Origin: Chrysomallon squamiferum
Taxonomy: Eukaryota > Mollusca > Gastropoda > Neomphalida > Peltospiridae
Assembly: GCA_012295275.1 (NCBI GenBank)
Contig: CM022665.1
Span: 36,306,933-36,370,932, forward strand
Reading direction: 5' to 3'
DNA: 64,000 nucleotides
Positions 55,410-64,000 of this stretch are shown in pieces; the stretch's first letter is position 1; each line of letters starts with the position of its first letter. The notes under the pieces were generated by a model, which was not told where the DNA came from, ran no database searches, and saw only the letters and a program-made list of their open reading frames with translations. The position numbers and the translations under genes were made by a program.

Positions 55410-58167
55410 TATTCATTTATTATTTATTTTATTTTAGTTCATTTTATCTTGTTTGTTTTTTTGTTGTTGTTGTTGTTCTTCATCAGCATTATTGTGGACA
55501 CAGTACTTGTACTTTGTTCTACACTTTCCCAAAATTCTGTGATGTCATGCAGTTATCTATTCGATTATTACTGGTTCCTAATGCAAATGATTCTCCTAAC
55601 AATAAGCAAATCATAAAACTATTTTACACCTTGTCAGTGATAGAATGACAATAGCTGCATTTATTCTCACCTGAAATAAAAATATATATGTATTTGTTAA
55701 GGATTATGATATTTATAAATGAAAAAGTAAAAGAAACAAAGAATGAGAGAAAGTAGACTGAGAAAAGAATGGAAAGAAAGGAATTTTTTAAGAGTGGAAA
55801 GATTTTGTTGACTGATTGGTATGAAGACTGCCAAGGCAAGATGAATTCCCTTCATGTTTCCTAGTGCCTCATAACTGATTTATCAAAAGCTGTGGTTTGT
55901 TGGTTGTAAAGATGGATTAAAAAAATTATTCTTTACCACTGATCAGAAAGAGATTTTTACTTACTGTTCTCCAAAGGACAAGAATACATTTTACAGTTTG
56001 TGTTTCTCAAAGCCATTTGTTACTCAGAAATGACAGTACAAAAATGATTCCAGTGAAACCTGTCTAGGTTCTCTGTAACAAAGTCTAGCAAATATGTCAT
56101 CATGCTGACTTTACAATTCTGTGTTGCAATTACTTTTATTTGTTTGACAGCAAAGTCACCTTTTTCTTTAATTTCTTTTCTTTTTTCTTTCTTTCTTTCA
56201 TTTTATTTCTTCTCTTATTTTATTCATTTATTATTTTTATTTATTTATTTCACTTTATTTATTTCATTTTATTTTGCTTTACATTATTTTCAGCTTGTGG
56301 AACCTGAGGAAGTGTTAACATCTGGTAAGATTCGTGACTGTAACAGGACAGTACTTCTCTCACAGCTGGAAGATCAAGGCATTGCCACAGTGGATTTGGG
56401 GATTGCTAGAGACAGGTGAATAATAAACGAGTTAACAAATTATATATCTAGCTTCATTTATACAGTAAAATAATATTTTAAAGGGAGTTTGTTTTTTCAT
56501 TTCATTCTTTGTACACTGTTTATGAAACCAGTTTTTTGGTGTTGGCAGACACTGTTAAGATTTTAGAAAGAGAAAATACAGTGTAGGTATCGTATGTTAT
56601 TAAAAATGATATTACAAGCAAATAAATTCATTTTATTTTTTTATTTGTATATAAGCATTTATATATTTACTTGATTTTCTCTGTTTCTTTCTTTATTTTA
56701 CATATTTATTTACTTGTATTTATTTACTTATTTACATGAATTTATTTTTTTATTTTCTTTAATTATTTTTATTTATTTATTTATAGCCCTGATGCTGTGC
56801 TGAAACATTTAACACATGCACTGTCTATTGCTGATATTGTTGTCACTACAGGTGGTGTTTCCATGGGAGACAAAGTAAGTATGTTGTTGACTGAGCAGTC
56901 ATAGCATTACCTATGTAAACAAAATTAAATTTTAAAAAAATCTGTTCAATGCTAGTTTTGATTCTTTTAAATTTAAAAATTTAATGTTTCTGTGAAAATC
57001 TGATAGTTAAGCCTGCAAGCATTGTGGGCCAATTTTTAGGACAACAAAATGCCACTAAATGACTGCATTAGATGTAAACCTATGATTTTATTAATTAATT
57101 CAGTGAGAATATCAGTGAAACTTGATTTTTATAAAGAACCACAAGTAAGTCCAGAAAAGCAGTTAGAAACACACAAAGTATGCGACACATCTACAGTTAA
57201 GACAAACTGTTTTCAAACATAATTAAACTCTTTGTTCAGGATCTTCGATCCTTTTCTCATATTACTATTAGAATTAATGTTAGATTAACTAAATACAAGG
57301 GTTCATATAGTTGTCATCAACTTTCTTAATTACCACTAGCAAAGAACCTGTGGAATGATCCTAGGACCTTCAAGTTTTAAGTCTGATGTTTCAATCCCCC
57401 ATTATTAGTTCTGAGGAAGAGATGCACCAGAATGTAATGTTTTACCTTGAAAACTTAAAGCTGTTTGAATTAGCCATTAAAATGGAACCAATTTCTCAAT
57501 AAATTAGATTTTAATTTTTTATTTTTTATTTTGTGTTTACTTCACTTCTTACTTATAAAGACATACTATTATTGTTATTATTATATTATTATTATTATTA
57601 ATGTTGTTATAGTGGTAGCTGTTATTATGATTATGATTATGATTAAATATATTTCAAATCACGCCTAGCCTTGAAATGACATCCATTATTTTTCAGCTAA
57701 ACAAAAAACTAGTCTTAATATTCCAGACATTGATGTCATGTCTTTGTTAATGTTTATCATATTGTCTTACATGTACAAGTACAAGTACATGGCTATGTTC
57801 AGTAAAAGTTATAGATCTATGTCAGTTTTGTAATTGGTACAACATGTTCTTCTGACATTTCACTCTTTGTTGTTTTCATGAAAAATTTACATTACAAAGA
57901 AAAATGTCCAAAAGTTCTGATACTTATAGATTTACTAACAAAGTAATGTCACCGTAGAAGCTTTTTAATCAGAAGTTTAAAAAAAAATAATAATAAATAA
58001 AAGTTTGATTTAGTCATTTACTTCAGACATTGTATTAAAAAAATGTTTTTTATTTTTTTATTTTTTATTTGTTTTTTAATTAAAATATTACAGGACTATC
58101 TGAAACAGGTGTTGGAGACAGATTTGAAAGCTAAACTTCATTTTGCTCGAGTTTTTATGAAACCAGG
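25183..58167 (+). CDS. GPHN: Gephyrin, 16 exons, 3' end beyond window
   Basis: Exons: 25183-25246, 25827-25914, 26468-26525, 26819-26911, 27301-27395, 27810-27876, 28280-28390, 33540-33654, 34484-34615, 35076-35168, 38705-38760, 47399-47577, 49471-49624, 56294-56415, 56787-56874, 58094-58167. All phases agree; about 530 residues are present and roughly 200 should follow. Residues about 10-190 are the MogA-like G domain ([35 protein letters not shown]), which adenylylates molybdopterin. After a short linker holding a long His run comes the MoeA-like E domain ([53 protein letters not shown]), which inserts molybdate; in vertebrates it also binds glycine and GABA-A receptors. The order G-linker-E is that of animal gephyrin and insect cinnamon. 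The His-rich linker is much shorter than in mammals. The E-domain C-terminal subdomains are off the edge; I see no further exon after 58167. Confidence 0.92.
29062..31356 (+). CDS. Uncharacterised Cys/His-rich, probably DNA-binding nuclear protein nested in a gephyrin intron
   Basis: Two exons, 29062-30154 and 30707-31356, join in phase (CCA G / AC TGT) to 580 codons if the ATG at 29062 is used. A good acceptor at 29152 (TTATTACAG before CTG) makes it likelier that the coding exon starts there and the first 30 codons are intron; the true start is then in an unseen 5' exon, or at Met 29401. Residues to about 290 are polar and probably disordered. Next comes [20 protein letters not shown] and then a compact Cys/His cluster: [31 protein letters not shown], and after about 22 residues LTGSHVPP. 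The basic tail includes [16 protein letters not shown], a likely nuclear signal. The C-spacing-H layout recalls WRKY/GCM1/FLYWCH-type zinc domains and, loosely, calcium-responsive transcription factor (ALS2CR8) relatives; neither is established. Codon usage and lack of stops over 1.7 kb argue for a real gene. Confidence 0.65.
33383..33439. repeat. (ATT)n microsatellite
   Basis: About 19 ATT units about 100 bases before the gephyrin His-rich linker exon. Confidence 0.95.
33960..33998. repeat. (TTG)n microsatellite
   Basis: About 13 TTG units followed by TTA units in a gephyrin intron. Confidence 0.9.
34743..34880. repeat. Imperfect (TG)n tract with a GA island
   Basis: TG-rich, interrupted by GC-containing variants and GAGAGAGA; lies in the intron after gephyrin exon 9. 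Confidence 0.85.
36300..36435. repeat. Imperfect GACA/GATA tetranucleotide tract
   Basis: Mixed GACA, GATA and AAAC-type tetramers, for example ATAGATAGATAGAGAGATAG, in a gephyrin intron. Confidence 0.85.
38205..38522. repeat. 26-bp minisatellite, about 11 copies
   Basis: Tandem copies of a unit beginning CAGTAAGCTTATGAATAAAA, most differing at one to three positions (AGCTAATG and AGCATATG variants). It ends about 180 bases before gephyrin exon 11. Confidence 0.92.
40800..41200. repeat. Degenerate tandem array, unit about 40-50 bp
   Basis: Recurring blocks of ACTCAAAGTTGACAGTAA then AACAGTACACTAAAATCTGTT-like text, about seven or eight diverged copies. Confidence 0.7.
43515..43670 (+). mobile_element. 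tRNA-derived SINE-like fragment
   Basis: TGTAGCTCAGTGTTAGAGTG near 43528 resembles a polymerase III A box of tRNA-derived SINEs, and GGTCACAGGATAATCC near 43565 resembles a degraded B box. Related head sequences occur at 54823-54884 (minus) and 60807-60880 (plus). The body and 3' end cannot be delimited; no target-site duplication was found. Confidence 0.55.
44059..44096. repeat. (TG)n microsatellite
   Basis: TG run in the large gephyrin intron. Confidence 0.9.
44585..44760. repeat. Degenerate tandem repeat, unit about 45 bp
   Basis: Four diverged copies around TTTATATAGAATGTATTTATA and ATATTGTACATTTTTAT-like text. Confidence 0.55.
45070..45112. repeat. (TTA)n microsatellite
   Basis: About 14 TTA units. 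Confidence 0.95.
45239..45280. repeat. Poly(T) tract, about 42 bases
   Basis: Uninterrupted T run; could be the tail of a minus-strand retroposon but no body is recognised beside it. Confidence 0.9.
45443..45790. repeat. About 113-bp tandem repeat
   Basis: Two near-identical copies (about 45489-45600 and 45601-45714), both with GATTTGAATGATAAAGACAA, flanked on each side by partial, more diverged copies. Confidence 0.88.
46583..46631. repeat. (TG)n microsatellite
   Basis: About 24 TG units. Confidence 0.95.
47007..47075. repeat. (TC)n microsatellite
   Basis: About 34 TC units, about 320 bases before gephyrin exon 12. Confidence 0.95.
47578..49470. other. Gephyrin intron, pyrimidine-rich
   Basis: No exon recognised. 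Contains poly(T) near 48150-48200, strongly C/T-biased DNA from 48590 to 48915 including a long (TC)n run, and an (ACT)n-type run at 49225-49285 followed by imperfect CAT/ATT triplets up to the exon 13 acceptor. Confidence 0.75.
48821..48913. repeat. (TC)n microsatellite, about 46 units
   Basis: Uninterrupted TC run within a longer pyrimidine-rich stretch. Confidence 0.95.
51573..51650. repeat. (GA)n microsatellite, about 39 units
   Basis: Uninterrupted GA run. Confidence 0.95.
52790..53350. repeat. 28-bp minisatellite, about 20 copies
   Basis: Tandem units built on GTTACAAGTCTTTATTATAA followed by GTGTCATAT. Copies differ by point changes (AGCC for AGTC, GTGCC for GTGTC) and deletions of GTGTC; similarity fades on both sides into 52740-53530. 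Confidence 0.92.
54610..54890 (-). mobile_element. tRNA-derived SINE-like element, minus strand
   Basis: The reverse complement starts near 54884 with GTTGTGGCTCAGTGGTTAGT, a good A-box-like tRNA head, followed by GGGTCACAAGATCAAC where a B box is expected and by TTGGTGCACCCACTAAG, a common SINE motif. The tRNA-unrelated body seems to run to about 54610. Poly(A) tail and target-site duplication are not evident. Confidence 0.6.
55373..55407. repeat. (TG)n microsatellite
   Basis: About 17 TG units. Confidence 0.92.
56875..58093. other. Gephyrin intron, nothing notable
   Basis: AT-rich DNA between exons 15 and 16; short ATT and GATTAT runs near 57570-57650. No gene or mobile element recognised. 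Confidence 0.7.
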
Positions 58168-60369
58168 GTAAGTCTTTTGTTTTTAGTACATTACCTTTGT
58201 TCTTGAAGTTATATCTAACATTACATATTCTAACCGTGTGTATTTATAACAATAATTTTCTGACTGTGACTTTGTTTAAAACATGCCTTTAAAAACAGTT
58301 AGGCCTGATCAGCTTCTGCATACTTTTGTATTTGATATTTAAAACAATAGATAATTTGAAACATAAGCATTTTTCATATCTCTTTATTTTATTATTGTAT
58401 GTTAGTAATAAAGAATTAGGTTTAATCTCAAATAGGTTATTTTGGATTTTGTAGGTTTTTTTGTTTTTGACTCAATATTCATTTTTGGTATAAATTGTCA
58501 GCGACTTGAAAATATTGAGTTGTATATAATTACAGTATTATGTAATGACGGTTGTTATTTTTTAATTATTGTTATTATTTATATTATTATTATTATTTTT
58601 TTATATTTAATTTTATTTTATTTTATTTAGTTTTTTTACTTATTTAAAATGAAAGATCTTTTAGGAAACAGTATACATATAAAGTTATAAGTATCAAGAA
58701 AAGATGGATATTCATTAGAATTTTAAAATTATTATTCCCTTTTTTCATTTTAATGATAATAATAATAATAATAATATCTGTATCTTTCATGTATACATAA
58801 TAGCATACTTTAACTATTTAAAACCAAGATTTTATTTATTGCTGTTATTTTTAGATTATTTTCCAAGTCTTAAGTACAAATAACATTTCCAAATGTGTTA
58901 AAAGGTCATTACCATTAAACTAATTTAATTTATTATCAGTTCAAAATGCTACTTTTTATAATCAGTGTGACAAATCTAAAAAATTTAAAAAAACGACAAC
59001 AAAAAAAATAAAACATATAAAAGAAACAGCAAACTTTTATTACCACTGATAAAACAATTCAATAAAAGCCAATAAGAGAAGACACAACAACAACATTGCT
59101 ATTACACTTACACAATGGAGGACTTCATTCATTTAATAAAGAAGAAAATAAGATGGCAATAATGTTATTTAACTCTGAGAGAAGATTATTTCAAAGTCAG
59201 CATTGCTAACCAAGGAGAAGAGCTCTGGGGAATGTTTGCCATTCAAGAAGCCGATGACATTTAGAAAAAGTCTCTCTGCTGGGAATTGAAACAAGGACAT
59301 AATGGGCTGAGCGAAACAGAACTCAACAATAAATTTGTTTTTGCCCAAGCCATGTTTGGTCCTTCCACATTTAGCCTGGTGATCGTGGGCATGGGATTTG
59401 AAAATCAGCAGAAATTGGAATCCAATTAATGCAATGGGTTTGTGGGAACCTCTTCAGAGGTTGCCTGTGCCTCAGTGGGGAGTGGTGTTATGTGAGAGTA
59501 AGCATGCTGGGATAATGAATTGCTTGAGATTTCATCCCACGCGTTCCCAGACGAAGACATCTGTACACTTAAAATGACAGTCTTCATTATCAGTGCTAAT
59601 CTGTTTACCTGGAGTGGATTAGCTCACACAATAAGTCTTAGTGTTGTAGTGACTGTTATTTTATTGTCACCATTCTTTTTTCCTTTTTCTTTTTTTTTTT
59701 TCATTTATATATATTTTTTTTTCATTTATATTTTTTTTATTTATTTATTTTTTTATTAATTATTATTATTTTTTTTTTTTAATTATTATTATTTATAATA
59801 CTTCTTTTTATTTATTTTCCAAATTGAGGTTATTATTCTAGCTGAAATAATTAAAAGTTGAAATATATTAATTAAAATTTAAGATAAAGTAATTTAAAAA
59901 AAAAAGAAGTAATAAAAGATAATTATTAAATTATAATTTATAATGTAATAATTAGAATGTAATTGAAAGGTGAAATATATTAATATTTCTTATGATGAAG
60001 TAAATAAAAAATAAAAGAAACAATGTGATATCCTAAAATAAAGATTTTATTACTTTGACAGTCAGTAACATAAAATAACTAATAATCAAATTACTTTTTT
60101 TTTTGTGCAATGTAAATTTAATACAATAAAATTATATAATTTATTCAAACTACACTTTAGTGTCACATTACAGGACATACTGCTCTGTTTCACAGTCAAA
60201 TCACAAACTGCTGTATTTCACAGATAGCATTTAAGTAATAGTTTTATGACAAATGAATAAATATTTTATTATATTTAATTTCCATTATTTTATTGATTTC
60301 TATGTATTTTACCTAATTTTATTTAATCTTATACAATATGTATGTGTTTGTGAGTTTGTGTATGTGTGT

Positions 60370-60406
<37 letters not shown>

Positions 60407-60806
60407 GAATAAATAAGTGAATACATACTCATTAAACTACATTTTATTGTGTTAATCAGACAAACCAAATATCAAACAGTGGAAACTAAAACTACATTTG
60501 TGTTCTACATGAGAAATTTAACCTCATTCATGCAGTAAACACAGTACACTGTTTTGATGGTTGTCAATGAAATGTGGGCTATCTCTGTATATAATCCTCA
60601 ATGATTCCTGCTTCTTCCACCATTGCCAACTCTATCAGTGTCTGACTAGTTCACTGTAAATATTAGTCTTGGGACATGGATCCCATTGAAGACAGCATGG
60701 GAGCAGTGCCCCCCAAGTAGCATGGCTGGTTTTTATTGATGGTGTCATTTTTGATAAAAATCAACATGTTGGTTATTCTTTGTGTTTGAAACTGATTTCA
60801 GTTGGG

Positions 60807-60880
60807 TGGTGGGTTGTAGGTTAGTGGTTGAGTATTAGCTTGAAGTGTGATTGGTCACAGGATCTGTTCTTCTCGGTGTC
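60807..60880 (+). mobile_element. tRNA-derived SINE-like fragment
   Basis: GGGTTGTAGGTTAGTGGTTG followed about 30 bases later by TTGGTCACAGGATC and then TCTCGGTGTCAC; the same order of parts as the copies at 43515 and 54823-54884. Confidence 0.55.
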
Positions 60881-61751
60881 ACTTTTGGGTTGTTTCCTTG
60901 TAGAGTTATTATGATTATTATTATTATTCCTTTGTGTATTTAATTACGTATCTTTGATTATGCAGTAACTTGGAAAAGTCATTGATGTTTCTGTCATCTT
61001 ACATATAAGAAGGATATGTAACATATATTCCAAACAACCATTTTTAACCTATTCTGCATAAACAGTCTCATACCAAGAGAATAACTGTCTCTTTTTCTGC
61101 ACACTAGTGTTGTTGTTCTTTGTCTTATGCAAAATAAATAACTGTTAGAATTCTAAACAGTTACTATAAATGACCACTCTGTAGATTCATACAGCTGTCT
61201 GTACCCTTTCAGAATGTATTCCCTCTTGCTCTATTTATTAAGAGTGCACACAAAAAACAAACTGACTCTGTCCCAAGAGAACTGAATTCTAGACACACTT
61301 CCGTCTTGTTGAATCACAGTTGAAATCATTTATCATCTGTTCTACAGGAAGTTCAGATTTAATTCATGTTTAAGACACCACTGCTAACATCAGTGATACA
61401 TAATTTGAACATGAAAGAAATTACTTTTGGTTAAGAAAAATTAGTATCGTGATCTGATAGCTTCAGTCAAGCACATGAGATTAGGGGAAAAAAATAGTTT
61501 TAAAATATATATTTTATAATACCTTGAAACAAATTATTTATAATATAGTGAACTGATAGTTCAGTTAAATAAAAATAGCACATACTTTTTTTGAAAAAGA
61601 ATAAATGAATATTTTTAAATTTATTATGTTATTACGTGTCAGACAAACTTAGTCTATGTTGTCTGTATTTGAGAGTAAAGACCCATAATACCACAAAGTA
61701 CAACTAATAGTCCAGACAGCGCGCCATAGTGGATTGATTTTGTTGCATGAA

Positions 61752-61772
61752 GACACACACACACACACACAC

Positions 61773-61822
<50 letters not shown>
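61752..61822. repeat. Compound (CA)n-(TC)n microsatellite
   Basis: About 12 CA units running directly into about 22 TC units. Confidence 0.95.
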
Positions 61823-61825
<3 letters not shown>

Positions 61826-61884
61826 CTCTCTTTCTCAGAAACATACATATTCACTCATACACTGACAGATAAGCACAAGTATAC

Positions 61885-61891
<7 letters not shown>

Positions 61892-61930
<39 letters not shown>
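61892..61930. repeat. (CA)n microsatellite
   Basis: About 19 CA units. Confidence 0.95.
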
Positions 61931-61931
<1 letters not shown>

Positions 61932-64000
61932 ATAAAGCAGTATGTTACATAGATACATCTAGGTTTTAATGAACAGATACAGAACTTTTCAAAACAAGAC
62001 CTACATTGTTACCATTTTTGTGAATTCATCTGAGACTTGAAGACTTACCTACTGTCACAAACACTGAGAAACAGAAACAGATCAGTGATGTTTGTTTTCT
62101 GCAGGTGCTTCTGGGAAATCAGTATCAGGTGTTGTCCAGTCATTTAATTGTCAAAAGATCAACAAACTCAATGATTTTAACACCTAACAACATTAAAGAG
62201 ATGTTTGAAAAATCTCTTCCCATTAACTTGGTCACCTATAAATACATTACTAGCCCTTGTGGTGACCAGAAATACTCTGATGACATTATCAAATGATGTA
62301 TTGATGAAAATAGCCTTTAATTTACAAGTTGTTTGGTGCGGTGATAAAAGAGTGATATTACTGAGTGGTGCATCGGAGGAGTTTGTTATTAACAACATTT
62401 TAATATATGTCAATGCATGTTGTAAATGAACATTGCTAATCACAGGTGATATCACAGGTGTGTTGTGCATGATCATGACGCTTTTATATCTCTTACATCT
62501 GTCTTGACATTTTAAAGTTTTCAGCTAGTAAATTACATAAGAGCCACAATAATGTTTGACATTTAAATGTCTGAAGAACATTTATAAAAAAAATAATGAA
62601 AAATAAGAGAAAAAAGAAAAATAACATGTTTGGGATGGTAGTGTTTTTAATGGTTTGAAAACAAAAAGATTTGTGCTTATTTACAAGGATTCAGAAAAAA
62701 AACATTAATGTTTGTTTAAGAACTTTTCTGATAACTTTTCAGACAGGAATTTAGTTGGATATTGGGTAAATGTTATTCTGTTTATGGTGATTTACAGAAT
62801 ATGTCATTGCTTTCACTTCCAGACAGTCATGAATTAAAAACCCAGAAGCCAAAGGATCATGTCTTATAATTGTATAAATTGTATTTACTAAGCTAACAAG
62901 CACAGACTGCACAAGGCATGATATGTGATTTATGATATTATTTGCTTGTATAATACAGGGATTATTTGCTGATGTTTTATTTTATTATCAGTTTACATTT
63001 TTTTTAAATGAGTATTACATTTTGTCTTTTTATCATTGTGTGGAAAAAAAAAAAGTCCAATAATTAACTTACGGTAAACTGATTTATATATATTGAAACA
63101 TTTATACCTAGATGCTTCACTGAATCATTGCAAGACAATATTCTTTTAACAAATTAACAGTCAAAAACAGAACTTGCACGCACACACTTAGCTTTGTCAC
63201 CATTTATCTAAACAGCCATATCATAACTTGCACATACACCTAGCTCCACTGACTTTTTGTCTAAACACCATATTATAACTGACAAATTTGGTGTTTGCAT
63301 ACCTCTGGTTCTAACAAAGTGTCAAATATGATGTCAGAAATAGCAGCTTCATATCCTAAATATATTCACAGTTTGTGCTTGAGAATGTTCTGTTTATGTG
63401 AGAGAATACTGAGTGAATAGCAGGTGTTGATGATGATCCAAGCAGATGATGATGGTGATTCCATGCCCGTGCTTCATTCATAAATTAGAGATGTGTTTAT
63501 CACATCTTGTAGTGTTACATTCTGATCTGATACACCAGTCATAAAGTTCTTTCATAAATAAATATGAAAAGAAAATACAGAAAAAAGAAGAAAAACTTTG
63601 TGTGTGTTTGTGCGTGTATGTAAGTTGCTAGGTTGTGTTAGATTTAGTTATGTTTAATGGAAATCATTAAGAAAGAGGGTGCTGTGTGTGTGTTATGATT
63701 TGTTACTATTTTTACTGGGGTTTTTTCATCTCAGTCTGACTTTTTCCTTTTCTATGATTCTCTCTCTCTGTCTCTCTGATTCTCTCTGTCTCTCTCTCTC
63801 ACTCTCTCTCAAGTCTCACATTCTCATTTTTCCCAAACTTTACAAACAGAATATAGATAAACCCCCAAATAAACTTAAAAACAAATCACCATATTCTGCC
63901 ACATGTTAAATTAGTACTATTAAATCTTTAAACTAATCATCCGACACTTGATAGCATTGACTTACTTCTGGAAATATTTCTAAAATTCAGCCTCGCACCA

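Larger units (their letters stand above)
49625..56293. other. Large gephyrin intron (6.7 kb)
   Basis: No exon recognised on either strand. Contents: poly(T)-rich DNA (50170-50380), a (GA)n run (51573-51650), a non-repetitive island (52330-52560), a 28-bp minisatellite (core about 52790-53350), a poly(T) run near 53767-53802, a minus-strand SINE-like element (about 54610-54890) and a (TG)n run. Confidence 0.7.
58168..64000. other. Gephyrin intron running off the right edge
   Basis: After the exon ending at 58167 (phase 2) I find no exon that continues the E domain, so the next coding exon lies beyond the window. The stretch holds a non-repetitive island (about 59180-59640), a SINE-like head (60807-60880), (TG)n at 60371-60401, (CA)n plus (TC)n at 61752-61822, (CA)n at 61892-61930, and otherwise AT-rich DNA. 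Confidence 0.7.

Noticed and set aside
62105-62296. Open frame after CTGCAG at 62105, a possible next gephyrin exon
   Set aside because: The translation (MLLGNQYQVLSSHLIVK) does not resemble the E-domain sequence expected after VFMKPG and the phase does not lead to it.
1-64000. CRISPR arrays, operons, prophage or bacterial insertion sequences
   Set aside because: The DNA is plainly eukaryotic with intron-rich genes; the tandem arrays have no spacers and are minisatellites.

Overview
This is a eukaryotic genomic window: strongly AT-rich and CpG-poor outside two promoter-like patches, crowded with microsatellites, with genes broken into many short exons by GT-AG introns. The gene set (kizuna, a TPC3-like two-pore channel, gephyrin, an RBM4/lark-like RNA-binding protein), tRNA-derived SINE-like fragments and the repeat content point to a non-vertebrate animal, most likely a lophotrochozoan such as a mollusc; the exact lineage is inference. 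Exon models below were built by hand from reading-frame continuity, splice consensus and remembered family sequences; no search was run.

Layout. (1) 1-490, minus: 5' end of an RRM protein of the RBM4/lark type, running off the left edge. (2) 1971-10571, plus: a complete 15-exon gene for a kizuna (KIZ/PLK1S1) homologue, 683 codons, head-to-head with gene 1 across a CpG-richer promoter region. (3) 13176-24610, minus: a two-pore channel gene of about 18 exons, about 830 residues, tail-to-tail with KIZ. (4) 25183-58167 and beyond, plus: 16 exons of gephyrin (molybdenum cofactor synthesis and synaptic scaffold), head-to-head with the channel gene; the last exons lie past the right edge. (5) 29062-31356, plus: two large exons of an unrecognised Cys/His-rich, probably nuclear protein inside a gephyrin intron on the same strand. 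Its first exon has a phase-0 acceptor that could also be joined to the gephyrin G-domain exons.

The genes do not form a pathway. The notable items are an AT-AC (U12-type) intron in the channel gene directly after the second pore filter, a probable GC-AG intron in KIZ, a tandemly duplicated dead exon fragment in the channel gene, a 94%-identical inverted repeat pair in KIZ introns, the nested Cys/His gene, and several non-repetitive islands in the large gephyrin introns that look like regulatory elements. The remaining DNA is intron with simple repeats, minisatellites and SINE-like fragments.
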